From SKZT01 sp964478625 (GTDB lineage Bacteria; Desulfobacterota; Desulfobacteria; Desulfobacterales; SKZT01): a stretch of DNA of 64,000 nt. Position 1 is the stretch's first letter; every line of letters begins with the position of its first letter. The notes below the pieces were generated by a model. That model did no database searches. It was not told the origin of the DNA and saw only the letters and a program-made list of their open reading frames with translations. Made by a program: the position numbers and the translations under genes. Positions 43,729 through 53,303 of this stretch are shown piece after piece. The stretch spans positions 1-64,000 of the forward strand of contig CAYZJH010000011.1 in NCBI GenBank assembly GCA_964478625.1, in the 5' to 3' direction.

Positions 43729-44887
43729 AGGCTCTCAAGCCGTAGCGGATGCGGTTGCCCTGTGTCGACCCCATATCATATCGGCCTATCCTATCACACC
43801 GCAAACCCATATTGTTGAAGACCTGGCATCCATTGTTGCCGAGGGAAAACTCGATACCGAATTTGTCAATGTCGAAAGTGAGTTTGCCGCCGCATCAGTG
43901 GTACTGGGAGCAAGCGCAGCCGGAGCACGGGCATACACCGCCACAACATCCCAAGGCTTACTTTTGATGACAGAAGTTCTTTATTGTATTGCCGGCATGC
44001 GGCTTCCCATTGTACTGACTTGTGCCAATCGGGCCATATCCGCTCCTTTGAGCATCTGGAACGACCATCAGGACTCCATGTCTATCCGTGATTCAGGATG
44101 GATTCAAATCCATGCCGAAGATAACCAGGAAGCGGCCGATCTTCATTTTCAGGCCTATAAAATTGCTGAAAAGACCTTTTTGCCGGTAATGGTTTGCATG
44201 GACGGTTTTATCCTCACTCATGCATTCGAACCCGTGGATATTCCGGATCAGGATAAAGTAGATGCTTTTCTTCCGGCTTTTCGTCCCCGCCATACGGTTG
44301 ATCCCATGTATCCCAGAGGACTTGGACTGTTTGCCGATCCCCGCTTTTACATGGAAACGCGCTATATTGTCCATCGCGCCATGGAAAAATCCGAAGCCAT
44401 AATCAAAGAAGTCAGTGAAGAATTCAATAAGGCTTTCGGACGACCCAGCGGTGGATTGATCAAACCTTACAAACTCGACAAGGCGGACCTGGTAATCGTG
44501 GCCATGGGCAGTGTTGTCGGAACCATCAAAGACACCATCGACCGTCTTGAAGAAAAAGGTAAAAATGTCGGATTACTTCAGATATGTTCTTTCAGACCGT
44601 TCCCCAGAAAACTTGTCTACGAGATGTTAAAAGACAAATTCAATATCGTTGTTCTTGAAAAGGCGCTGTCTTTAGGCCGTGGAGGAATCCTCGGCAGTGA
44701 TGTTCGGTGGTCATTTCCACGAACAGAAGCATGCGGAAGGCAGATCAGCAATTTTGTTGCCGGACTTGGCGGACGAGATATTTCCATGGATGACATCGAG
44801 TCCATGGTGGAGAGGGTGGAAAAAGAACACGTAGAATTCGATTTTCTCGGGCTTAACCGGGATTTAATTTTAGAAAGGGATTTATAA
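43712..44887 (+). CDS. porA: POR alpha subunit (copy 2)
   Basis: A 391-residue alpha subunit with the same landmarks as copy 1: IISAYPITPQTHIVEDLASI, FVNVESEFAAASVVLGASAA, YTATTSQGLLLMTEVLYCIA and SIWNDHQDSMSIRDSGWIQI. It differs from copy 1 in the middle and end (FRPRHTVDPMYPRGLGLFAD), so it is an old paralogue and possibly takes another 2-oxoacid. The ATG at 43712 follows GAGGAAAA inside the porG end. It overlaps the beta gene by one base. Confidence 0.92.
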   Translation: MLKQIEGSQAVADAVALCRPHIISAYPITPQTHIVEDLASIVAEGKLDTEFVNVESEFAAASVVLGASAAGARAYTATTSQGLLLMTEVLYCIAGMRLPIVLTCANRAISAPLSIWNDHQDSMSIRDSGWIQIHAEDNQEAADLHFQAYKIAEKTFLPVMVCMDGFILTHAFEPVDIPDQDKVDAFLPAFRPRHTVDPMYPRGLGLFADPRFYMETRYIVHRAMEKSEAIIKEVSEEFNKAFGRPSGGLIKPYKLDKADLVIVAMGSVVGTIKDTIDRLEEKGKNVGLLQICSFRPFPRKLVYEMLKDKFNIVVLEKALSLGRGGILGSDVRWSFPRTEACGRQISNFVAGLGGRDISMDDIESMVERVEKEHVEFDFLGLNRDLILERDL

Positions 44888-45765
44888 TGAAAACTGCTGT
44901 TAAATTTGAAAAGAAAAATCTTCTGGCCAGCGGTCACAGAGCCTGCGGAGGATGCGGGCAGGCGCTTGCATGCCGCATGGTATTGGATGCCGCCGGAGAA
45001 AACACGATCGCCTGTGTTGCCACAGGATGTCTCGAAGTTTTCAGCGGCCCATACCCGGATCCCTCCTGGCGGATTCCCTTTCTTCACAGTCTTTTTGAAA
45101 ACTCGGCGGCTGTGGCTTCCGGAGTGGAAACCGCCTATCGTGCATTAAAGAAAGCACCGGTGAATGTTCTTGCCATGGGCGGTGACGGAAGTACTGCTGA
45201 TATCGGCTTTCAATGTATCAGCGGCATGTTTGAAAGAGGTCATAACGTACTCTATGTCTGCTATGACAATGAAGCCTATATGAATACGGGGGTACAGCGG
45301 TCCAGCTTTACTCCTTTTGGTGCTAAAACCACCACCACTCCCGCGGGAAATCGCCTTCAGAAAAAAGATCTTCCCCAACTGGCCGTCAATCACGGCGTGC
45401 CCTATGTGGCAACAGCCACAGTGGATGATTACAGGGATCTTCAGCAAAAGGTCAAAACCGCCCTGTCCATACCAGGGCCGAAATACCTCCATGTCTTTGC
45501 CCCTTGTCCTTTAGGTTGGGGACATCCCGGTGATATCACCATTTCTATCTCAAGACTGGCAAAGGAAACCTGCCTGTTTCCGGTATATGAGATCAAAGAC
45601 GGGAAACTATCCAGTGTGCTGAAAATTCCTGTCAAAAAACCCGTGGAAGAATACCTGAAGGTTCAGGCCCGTTTTCGGCACCTGTTTAAAAAGGGAGTGC
45701 CCACGACTGAAGTGGCGCTTATTCAAGAAATTGCAAACCAGAATATAGAAAGGTTTAATTTATAA
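44887..45765 (+). CDS. porB: POR beta subunit (copy 2)
   Basis: A 292-residue TPP-binding subunit with HRACGGCGQALACRMVLDAA, AMGGDGSTADIGFQCISGMF and YDNEAYMNTGVQRSSFTPFG, then AKTTTTPAGNR. It is slightly shorter than copy 1. It overlaps alpha and the next gene by one base each, so stoichiometric expression is likely. The pyruvate-type motif is present, but the real substrate is open. Confidence 0.92.
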   Translation: MKTAVKFEKKNLLASGHRACGGCGQALACRMVLDAAGENTIACVATGCLEVFSGPYPDPSWRIPFLHSLFENSAAVASGVETAYRALKKAPVNVLAMGGDGSTADIGFQCISGMFERGHNVLYVCYDNEAYMNTGVQRSSFTPFGAKTTTTPAGNRLQKKDLPQLAVNHGVPYVATATVDDYRDLQQKVKTALSIPGPKYLHVFAPCPLGWGHPGDITISISRLAKETCLFPVYEIKDGKLSSVLKIPVKKPVEEYLKVQARFRHLFKKGVPTTEVALIQEIANQNIERFNL

Positions 45766-47417
45766 TGGAAAAGTTACCATTGGGATTAGCCCTGGACCTG
45801 AGAAAGGTCGTACCGTACAAAACCGGGTCATGGCGAACTCAGATGCCGGTTCATGTCATGCAGACACCACCGTGCACATTTAGCTGCCCAATCAATAATG
45901 ATATCCGAGGATTTTTGCGGACTCTGGCCGACAAACAGGACTTCGCCGATGCCTGGGCCATATTGACCAGAACCAACCCCATACCGGCCATCTGTGGTCG
46001 TGTATGCCCGCACCCTTGCGAAGACGGCTGCAACAGAAGGGATCTGGATTATCCATTGTCCATTAATTGCGCCGAACGTTCTGTGGGTGATTATGCCATA
46101 GAAAACAAACTGGATCATCGCAAGGAGCACATTACCCCTAGAAAGGAAAAAGTCGCTGTTGTCGGGTCTGGCCCGGCCGGCCTGTCTTGTGCGTATCATC
46201 TGGCGAAGCGAGGGTTCAAAGTCAAAATATACGAAGCTGAAAATCAGCCCGGAGGAATGCTCCGATGGGGCATCCCGGCATTTCGCCTTCCCCGGGACAT
46301 ATTGGATTATGAAATCAATGCCATTTTGAGGTTGGGTATCGAACTGGAATGTAATGTCCGGGTGGGAGTGAATATCCCCATGGATCAGCTGATTCATGAA
46401 TATAGAGCTGTTTTTCTGGGCTTGGGAGCCGGCAAGGGGACCAGAATTGAAGTCCCTGGCGATGATGCCGAAGGAGTTTACAGCGGTGTTGAATTTTTAA
46501 AGCAGATCAATTCCGGAAAACAGATCACCCTGGGTAAAAATGTCGTGGTTGTCGGAGGTGGAAACACCGCTATGGACTGCGCAAGGGTTGCCAAACGGCT
46601 TGGTGCGAACACATCGATTGTTTATCGCAGAACCCGCGTGGAAATGCCGGCATTGTCCGAGGAAATTGATGAGGCTCTGGAAGAACGAATCATGTTCCGC
46701 TATCACACGAATCCTACTCAAATCCTCACCAACAATGGAAAGGTGGTGGGAATGCTGTGTGTGCAGATGGAGATGAAAGAAGCAGACGCATCCGGAAGAG
46801 CCCGTCCTGCAGCCATTGCCGGTTCTGAAACGGTTATTCCCGCAGACACCGTCATTATGGCTACCGGTCAGGCAGTGGATTATGACGGAATTGACCTGAC
46901 TAAACGGGATGAAAAATGGATTTCAACCGATAATAATCTTCAAACCAGCATACCCGGTGTCTTTGCCGGAGGGGATGCTGTTTTGGGTCTTGAAACGGTT
47001 TCAGCGGCCGTGGGACAGGGTTTGCGCGCAGCCCAGAATATCGAAGACTATATCCAAGGAGCACTTGAAAGTACGCTCTCCCGGCCGCCGGTGGTTCTGT
47101 CGAAGGACCTCAATACCGTTTATTATCAGAAACAGGGACGGTTCAACAAAGAAGGTCTTCCTGTACATGAACGCCTCAAGGGAATGAAAGAAATTTATTC
47201 AAATTTTAATCAGGAAGAAATTATCAAGGAATCGACACGGTGTTTTAGTTGCGGATTATGTTTCCAGTGTAACAACTGCCTTATGTATTGCCCGGATAAT
47301 GCGGTCAATATCGTACCGGGTACAGGCAAATACACCTTTGACCTTGATTTTTGCAAAGGATGCGGTATCTGCTCAAAAGAATGCCCCTGCCACTATATCC
47401 ATATGACCCTTGAATAA
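45765..47417 (+). CDS. PorD-like ferredoxin fused around a GltD-type FAD oxidoreductase
   Basis: A 550-residue fusion. Residues 1-30 resemble the start of PorD (VVPYKTGSWRTQMP). Residues 35-450 are a GltD-like domain: N-terminal cluster cysteines (CTFSCPINNDIRGFLRTLAD, ICGRVCPHPCEDGCNR), an FAD site (VAVVGSGPAGLSCAYHLAKR), an NAD(P) site (VVVVGGGNTAMDCARVAKRL) and a closing ATGQAV/GVFAGGDAVLG. The C-terminal 100 residues are ferredoxin, CFSCGLCFQCNNCLMYCP and CKGCGICSKECPCHYIHM, matching PorD. So a flavoprotein appears inserted within the delta subunit of the second POR, giving a likely direct route from the 2-oxoacid to NAD(P). The start overlaps porB by one base. Confidence 0.9.
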   Translation: MEKLPLGLALDLRKVVPYKTGSWRTQMPVHVMQTPPCTFSCPINNDIRGFLRTLADKQDFADAWAILTRTNPIPAICGRVCPHPCEDGCNRRDLDYPLSINCAERSVGDYAIENKLDHRKEHITPRKEKVAVVGSGPAGLSCAYHLAKRGFKVKIYEAENQPGGMLRWGIPAFRLPRDILDYEINAILRLGIELECNVRVGVNIPMDQLIHEYRAVFLGLGAGKGTRIEVPGDDAEGVYSGVEFLKQINSGKQITLGKNVVVVGGGNTAMDCARVAKRLGANTSIVYRRTRVEMPALSEEIDEALEERIMFRYHTNPTQILTNNGKVVGMLCVQMEMKEADASGRARPAAIAGSETVIPADTVIMATGQAVDYDGIDLTKRDEKWISTDNNLQTSIPGVFAGGDAVLGLETVSAAVGQGLRAAQNIEDYIQGALESTLSRPPVVLSKDLNTVYYQKQGRFNKEGLPVHERLKGMKEIYSNFNQEEIIKESTRCFSCGLCFQCNNCLMYCPDNAVNIVPGTGKYTFDLDFCKGCGICSKECPCHYIHMTLE

Positions 47418-47490
47418 TCTTCATTGATTCTCCCCGGATGCCGATTTGTATTTCTTTCCCACAACTCGGCATCCGGCATTTTCCAACGTT

Positions 47491-48270
47491 TTAAAAATAG
47501 CGACGTGCACCCTGGTAGCGGCTTGCGAAATAGCTGTTATTCATGGATTCGTTACGGATTGAATTGCCCCGGCTGGGAGCATGGATGAACATTCCCTGTC
47601 CGCTGTAAATACCCACGTGGGAAATACGGCTGGTCCCATCCGTGGCAAAAAAGACCAGATCACCGGCCTGAAGATTTTTTCGAGACACCGGCATACCAAC
47701 GCGGAATTGTTCCCGTGAGTTTCTGGGAAGATACAATCCATTGAGACGGTACACGGTCATGGTCAGGCCGCTGCAGTCAAACCCCTCCTCGAAAGAAGTT
47801 CCTCCCCATCGATACGGTGTTCCGATAAAACGGCGAGCGGTTTGCACGATACTTTCACCGATCTCTGTTTGGGTGTATTGGAGCGTTCTGCCCGGTCGAG
47901 GCCTTACAATAAAAAAATCCTGAATCAAGCCTTTCGCCTTCAAATCCTGAGCTCGTTTCATTGCAGCCTCCCGGGTATTAAATCGCTCCAGACGAACTTT
48001 GTATAAGGAGTCCTCATCGATAAAGTACAAAGCATCCAACCCGTGAGCCTGCAATTGGTCGGCATATGCTGCAGCACGAGCACTGGTGGAGAAAGCACCC
48101 ACTTGGATCGTGAAATGAATCTCCGGCAGCCTGGATGCCACTTCAGGTGCGGGCGCCCAAGGAGCTTTGGAACGACGGCCGCATCCATTCAGCAATACCA
48201 TGGCACACAACAACAAAATCAGTGCTACCCCAGGCCGGTATCCAGATATTCTTTTTCCGATAATGTACAT
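47491..48270 (-). CDS. Lipoprotein with SPOR and NlpC/P60 domains
   Basis: A 259-residue outer-envelope peptidoglycan hydrolase. A signal peptide with lipobox (LLNGC, Cys at about 30) is followed by a SPOR domain that binds denuded glycan (HFTIQVGAFSTSARAAAYAD, about 52-125) and an NlpC/P60 domain. The catalytic Cys is in FDCSGLTMTVYR, the His in SHVGIYSGQGMFIHAPSRGN. It cleaves peptide stems of peptidoglycan, often at septa. It is a single gene, convergent with the POR operon. Confidence 0.93.
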   Translation of the reverse strand: MYIIGKRISGYRPGVALILLLCAMVLLNGCGRRSKAPWAPAPEVASRLPEIHFTIQVGAFSTSARAAAYADQLQAHGLDALYFIDEDSLYKVRLERFNTREAAMKRAQDLKAKGLIQDFFIVRPRPGRTLQYTQTEIGESIVQTARRFIGTPYRWGGTSFEEGFDCSGLTMTVYRLNGLYLPRNSREQFRVGMPVSRKNLQAGDLVFFATDGTSRISHVGIYSGQGMFIHAPSRGNSIRNESMNNSYFASRYQGARRYF

Positions 48271-48357
48271 TTAAAAAGATTACCCGAAATTAAACCTTGA
48301 TTTCAATGCTTATTTAATCCCATTGTTTTTCATTTTATTGTGCAATGCAATAAAGTG

Positions 48358-48386
48358 TTGACACGGCAGTTCTAAGGCTTTATATA
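48358..48386 (+). promoter_or_regulatory. Promoter of nifJ-type PFOR
   Basis: TTGACA (48358-48363) and TATATA (48381-48386) are 17 bases apart, a nearly consensus sigma-70 promoter. It gives a leader of about 60 bases before the ATG at 48453, fitting a strongly expressed central enzyme. Confidence 0.65.
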
Positions 48387-48452
48387 CATCCTCCACAATT
48401 TTGCGAAATCCTTTGGTGACTTATACTTTGATTCCTATTGAGGAGTGTGGAA

Positions 48453-51400
48453 ATGAAAAAAGTGATGAAAACAGTTGACGGAAACACCGCTGCAGCGCAT
48501 GTGGCATATGCCATGAGCGATGTGGCCAATATATACCCCATAACACCCTCATCTCCCATAGGGGAAATTGCCGATGAGTGGGCGGCCAAGGGCCGGAAGA
48601 ATGTTTTCGGACAAAAACTGCTGGTTCGCCAGCTTCAATCAGAAGCCGGAGCCGCAGCAACGGTTCACGGATCCTTGGCAGCTGGTGCTTATACCACCAC
48701 TTTTACGGCCTCCCAGGGACTTTTACTGATGATTCCCAATATGTATAAAATCGCCGGAGAATTGCTTCCTGCCGTATTTCATGTAACAGCCAGGGCCATT
48801 GCCGCCCATGCATTGTCCATTTTTGGCGACCATCAGGATGTTATGGCAGTCCGGCAGACCGGTTTTAATATGATCGTGTCATCTTCCGTTCAGGAAGTTA
48901 TGGATCTGGGATTGGTAACCCATCTTTCGGCCATTGAATCAGGCCTTCCCTTTGTCCATTTTTTCGACGGTTTCAGAACTTCCCATGAAATTCAAAAAAT
49001 TGAGATGCTCGATTATAAAGACATGGCCAAGCTAGTGAATTGGGAGGCTGTTGAAAGATTCAGAGCCAGAGGGATGAATCCGGAAAGACCTGAATGTCGT
49101 GGAACGGCACAAAATCCTGATATTTATTTTCAGGGGCGGGAAGCGGCAAATTCGTTTTACCAAAAAGTGCCTGCGCTTGTCGCAGCCAACATGAAACAGG
49201 TTGCAGCGCTTACAGGTCGAAAATACAAGCTTTTTGACTATGTGGGACATCCCAAAGCCGAGCAAACCATTATCGCCTTGGGTTCAGCCTGCGAAACCAT
49301 CGAAGAATATGTGCATTATTCCGTGGCAAAAGGAGATAAAATCGGGCTGGTCAAAATTCGGTTATATCGCCCTTTATCTGTGGAACATCTTTTGGCGGTT
49401 ATCCCCATGACGGTCAAGCGGGTGACCATTCTGGACAGGACCAAGGAATTAGGTTCATTGGGAAATCCCCTTTACCGGGATGTCTGCACCGCCTTTTTAG
49501 AACGTGGGACCATGCCCATGGTGATTAACGGCAGATACGGTCTTGGATCCAAAGAATTCAATCCCCCTATGGTCAAGGCTGTTTTTGATAATATGAATTC
49601 GACACTTCCAAAAAATCATTTCTCTGTAGGTATTGAAGATGATGTCACCCATGAATCCCTGGAAATCGAAGAGATTTTGGGGGTTGCTCCGGGTGAAGCC
49701 GTGCGATGCAAGTTTTGGGGATTAGGTTCTGATGGTACCGTAGGAGCAAACAAAATGGCCATCAAAATCATTGGAGACAATACAAACTTATATACTCAAG
49801 GGTATTTTGCCTACGACTCGAAAAAATCAGGAGGCATCACCATCAGCCACCTGCGTTTTGGAAAAGTACCCATTCAATCTGCTTACCAGATTTATTCTCC
49901 GGAATATGTTGCCTGCCACAACATGGCATATGTAAAAATATATGATGTGCTAGAAGGAATCAAACCCAATGGTATATTTTTGCTGAATTCCCCCTGGAGC
50001 TTAAACGACATGGAAAAGGAACTCCCGGCAGAAATGAAGCGGACCATCGGGCGCAAAAAACTCAGATTCTATAATATCGATGCCGTTAAACTGGCTCAGG
50101 AAGTCGGACTTGGGGGCCGTATCAACATGATTATGCAAACGGCATTTTTCAAACTGGCCAATGTCATTCCTATTGAAGATGCGATCCGCTATTTAAAAGC
50201 TGAACTGGAGGAAATTTTCGGCAAACAGGGAGAGAAAGTTGTTCGCATGAATTGCGAAGTGATCGATAAGACCCTGGATCACTTAATAAAAGTCGATTAT
50301 CCAAAATCATGGGCGGATATAGAAATTCCTCCAAAGGATGAGCCTGAAGCAGATAATGGAGTCCCCGAGTTTGTCAAAAAAGTGATGATCCCAATGAACA
50401 AACAAAAAGGGGATCATTTGCCGGTCAGCGCATTCAGGCCGGATGGAATTTTTCCCGTGGGAACCTCAAAATATGAAAAACGCGGTGTGGCGATCAATGT
50501 CCCGGAATGGATAAAAGAGCATTGTATTCAGTGCAATCAATGTTCGATGGTATGCCCCCACGCTGCAATCCGGCCTTCGCTGCTGACCGATGAAGAACTG
50601 GCTTCCGCGCCGGCCGGATTTGAAGCAATAAAAGCTTTGGGCAAGGAACTGAAAGGATATCATTTCCGCATGCAGGTAAACACGCTCGATTGCCAGGGAT
50701 GCGGCAACTGCGCAGATATTTGCCCGGCAAAAAAACCTGCCCTGGTTATGAAACCATTAAAAACTCAGACGGAACAACAGATTCCCAACTTTAATTATGC
50801 TCAGTCTTTGCCGATTCGTGACAATCTTGCCAACCGATTTTCAGTAAAAGGAAGCCAATTTTACCAGCCGTTGCTTGAGTTTTCAGGGGCTTGCGCCGGA
50901 TGCGGTGAAACCATTTATGCAAAACTGCTGACCCAACTTTATGGTGAACGAATGATTATTGGGAATGCAACCGGATGCAGTTCAATCTGGGCGGGCTCAG
51001 CACCATCCATCCCGTATTGTACCAATAAGGATGGCCACGGACCCTCATGGGCCAATTCACTTTTCGAAGATTCCGCGGAATTTACCTATGGGGTATTTCT
51101 AGGACATCTTCAACAGCGGTACCACCTTGCTCAACTGATGGAACAAGCTTTGGAAAGTTCAATTGCGGATGAACTCAAACCGGCTTTTCAAGGATGGCTT
51201 GCAGCTCCCAATGATTATGAAAATTCGAAACATTATAGTGATATCCTTAAAGCCCAACTTCCCAGATATCTCAACGAACCGATTATAAAAGAGATTTATA
51301 ACAAAAGAATGCTTTTTACCAAAAAATCCTATTGGGTTTTTGCGGGCGACGGTGCTGCTTACGATATCGGGTTCGGGGGTATAGACCATGTTCTCGCAAG

Positions 51401-51992
51401 TGGCGAGGATATCAATGTGCTTGTTTTTGATACCGAAGTCTATTCCAACACAGGAGGACAATCTTCCAAGGCAACTCCAAAAGGTTCTGTGGCAAAATTT
51501 GCATCATCCGGTAAAAAGACTGCCAAAAAAGACATGCCAAGAATGCTGATGACCTATGGATATGTTTATGTTGCCACGGTGTCTATGGGAGCGGATAAAA
51601 ACCAACTTATTAGAGCTTTCAAGGAAGCCGAGAGTTATGACGGTCCGTCCATAATTTTCTGTTATGCTTCCTGTATCAATCATGGTATTAAAAAAGGTAT
51701 GGGAAAAAGTCTGGAAGAACAAAAACGGGCTGTTGAATGCGGATATTGGCCTCTTTTTCGTTTTGACCCCAGGCTCAAAGAAGAAAATAAAAACCCGCTG
51801 ATTTTGGATTCAAAACCACCTGACGGAAGTTTCCCGGATTTTATATCCGGGGAAATTCGATATGCGTCTTTGGAAAAAGATTTTCCCGATGAAGCAGAAA
51901 AGCTCCATAATCACCTGGAGCGAGAGTGCATGGAGCGATACGAAATTTTGAAACAAATGGCCAGTTATGCTCCATCGGAAGCCATGAAATAA
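48453..51992 (+). CDS. nifJ: Pyruvate:ferredoxin (flavodoxin) oxidoreductase, single chain
   Basis: A 1179-residue homodimer-type PFOR, full length for the family. It converts pyruvate and CoA to acetyl-CoA and CO2, reducing ferredoxin. Domain order: alpha-like (YPITPSSPIGEIADEWAAKG), C-terminal transketolase-like, gamma-like (FWGLGSDGTVGANKMAIKII), two [4Fe-4S] motifs (CIQCNQCSMVCP and CQGCGNCADICPAKKP), then the TPP-binding beta part (GACAGCGETIYAKLLTQLYG, WVFAGDGAAYDIGFGGIDHV, NTGGQSSKATPKGSVAKFAS). The ATG at 48453 has GAGGAGTGTGG upstream; the in-frame TTG at 48438 lies in that site. It is a third pyruvate-type oxidoreductase in this cluster. Confidence 0.96.
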   Translation: MKKVMKTVDGNTAAAHVAYAMSDVANIYPITPSSPIGEIADEWAAKGRKNVFGQKLLVRQLQSEAGAAATVHGSLAAGAYTTTFTASQGLLLMIPNMYKIAGELLPAVFHVTARAIAAHALSIFGDHQDVMAVRQTGFNMIVSSSVQEVMDLGLVTHLSAIESGLPFVHFFDGFRTSHEIQKIEMLDYKDMAKLVNWEAVERFRARGMNPERPECRGTAQNPDIYFQGREAANSFYQKVPALVAANMKQVAALTGRKYKLFDYVGHPKAEQTIIALGSACETIEEYVHYSVAKGDKIGLVKIRLYRPLSVEHLLAVIPMTVKRVTILDRTKELGSLGNPLYRDVCTAFLERGTMPMVINGRYGLGSKEFNPPMVKAVFDNMNSTLPKNHFSVGIEDDVTHESLEIEEILGVAPGEAVRCKFWGLGSDGTVGANKMAIKIIGDNTNLYTQGYFAYDSKKSGGITISHLRFGKVPIQSAYQIYSPEYVACHNMAYVKIYDVLEGIKPNGIFLLNSPWSLNDMEKELPAEMKRTIGRKKLRFYNIDAVKLAQEVGLGGRINMIMQTAFFKLANVIPIEDAIRYLKAELEEIFGKQGEKVVRMNCEVIDKTLDHLIKVDYPKSWADIEIPPKDEPEADNGVPEFVKKVMIPMNKQKGDHLPVSAFRPDGIFPVGTSKYEKRGVAINVPEWIKEHCIQCNQCSMVCPHAAIRPSLLTDEELASAPAGFEAIKALGKELKGYHFRMQVNTLDCQGCGNCADICPAKKPALVMKPLKTQTEQQIPNFNYAQSLPIRDNLANRFSVKGSQFYQPLLEFSGACAGCGETIYAKLLTQLYGERMIIGNATGCSSIWAGSAPSIPYCTNKDGHGPSWANSLFEDSAEFTYGVFLGHLQQRYHLAQLMEQALESSIADELKPAFQGWLAAPNDYENSKHYSDILKAQLPRYLNEPIIKEIYNKRMLFTKKSYWVFAGDGAAYDIGFGGIDHVLASGEDINVLVFDTEVYSNTGGQSSKATPKGSVAKFASSGKKTAKKDMPRMLMTYGYVYVATVSMGADKNQLIRAFKEAESYDGPSIIFCYASCINHGIKKGMGKSLEEQKRAVECGYWPLFRFDPRLKEENKNPLILDSKPPDGSFPDFISGEIRYASLEKDFPDEAEKLHNHLERECMERYEILKQMASYAPSEAMK

Positions 51993-52012
51993 TTGAATAT
52001 CAGGTAACAGCC

Positions 52013-52675
52013 TTGGATACTTGTCAACAGTGTGGAATATGCTGCCGAAAAGGTGGGCCGGCGATACATCAGGAAGACAAAAAGCTTGTTGACCGAGGGT
52101 ATATTCCATTAAGATTCCTTTTTACCATCAGGAAAGATGAGCCTGTGTACGACAATATCCAGGGCTGCATTATTTCGGCCTCATCCGATATAATTCGAAT
52201 TAAAGGCCACAAGGATTCAAACAGGTGCGTGTTTTTTGACCCAAAGCACAACCAGTGTACCATATACGACTATCGTCCCCTGGAATGCCGCATGCTCCAG
52301 TGCTGGAATACCCTCAAAATTAAAGAAACATACGACAAAGGCCGCCTTTCCCGCCAGCAACTTCTTGCCAAAAGTCCGCATATCAACGATCTGATCGAAT
52401 ACCATGAAAATCAATGTAACTATAAAACAATCCAAAACCTGATCCATCAGTTGAAACATGGCGATCATAAAAATGCTGCTCAAAATATTCGTGAAATTCT
52501 GGCTTTCGACATCAATTTTCGCTTACTAGCCATTGAAAAATCCGTTTGCAAATCAGATGTGATGGATTTTTTATTCGGCCTCCCATTAAAAAAAACATTA
52601 CCCCGCATGGGATTGCGAGTCATTAGAAAAAAAGACAACCATTGTCTGATATCTTTAGCTCATCCCGGCAGATAG
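52013..52675 (+). CDS. YkgJ-type Cys-cluster protein
   Basis: A protein of about 220 residues with the YkgJ/CxxCxxCC metal-site pattern: TCQQCGICCRKGGPAI near the start, then CVFFDPKHNQCTIYDYRPLE, CRMLQCW. These bind zinc or an Fe-S cluster; their function is unknown. The true start is unclear. A TTG at 52013 fits the family, with only a weak AGGT-like ribosome site; the open frame extends back into the PFOR gene. It directly follows nifJ and is probably co-transcribed. Confidence 0.78.
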   Translation: MDTCQQCGICCRKGGPAIHQEDKKLVDRGYIPLRFLFTIRKDEPVYDNIQGCIISASSDIIRIKGHKDSNRCVFFDPKHNQCTIYDYRPLECRMLQCWNTLKIKETYDKGRLSRQQLLAKSPHINDLIEYHENQCNYKTIQNLIHQLKHGDHKNAAQNIREILAFDINFRLLAIEKSVCKSDVMDFLFGLPLKKTLPRMGLRVIRKKDNHCLISLAHPGR

Positions 52676-52947
52676 CAGGTCTGCGATTTCCATCAGATTT
52701 TTTTTAATATCTCTATACGATTCCGTGCTGTTTTTCAGGATTCAATCCTCTCCTGCAGGAAACCTACCCGGAAATATTTCCCGCACAATAAGATCCAAAA
52801 ATTTCGACCACCGGTCCAATAATCCGAAAATCATTAAGATTCTCTGCTTCTGATTAAGTCGAAAAATGATGGTATATAATTTGCTCAATGAATCGGCAAA
52901 GAAAAGGAGTTAAAATTGAAAACTCAAAAACCAGGAGTGCATGGAGA

Positions 52948-53238
52948 ATGAACAAACATCAGCTGATTTATAAATTTGCCCGGGAAAGGAACTTACCTTT
53001 TAAAACTGCAAAAACGGTTGTAGATGCGTTTTTTAATGAAATTGCCCTTTACCTGTATAAAGGGGATCGCGTAGAAATCAGAGGGTTTGGAACATTCGGG
53101 GTCAAAAGGTATGGTGAATATGTGGGGAGAAATCCTAAAAACGGCGACCCTGTCAACGTTAAACCCAAAAAAATGCCCTATTTCAAGGTCGGGAAAGACC
53201 TGAAAACCAGGGTCAATATTGGGTTGATTAAAAAATAA
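52948..53238 (+). CDS. HU/IHF-family DNA-binding protein
   Basis: A 96-residue histone-like protein: MNKHQLIYKFARERNLPFKT, AFFNEIALYLYKGDRVEIRG, then FGTFGVKRYGEYVGRNPKNG, with the DNA-bending arm and the closing PYFKVGKDLKTRVN. The ATG at 52948 matches the usual family start and has AGGAG about 10 bases upstream; an in-frame ATG at 52888 would add 20 unusual basic residues. It acts in nucleoid structure or recombination. Confidence 0.92.
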   Translation: MNKHQLIYKFARERNLPFKTAKTVVDAFFNEIALYLYKGDRVEIRGFGTFGVKRYGEYVGRNPKNGDPVNVKPKKMPYFKVGKDLKTRVNIGLIKK

Positions 53239-53303
53239 CAGGTTTGGTCGGTACTTTTCAGAAACACTTTGTTAATCCGATTCTGATTAATTGGAGATTT
53301 TTT

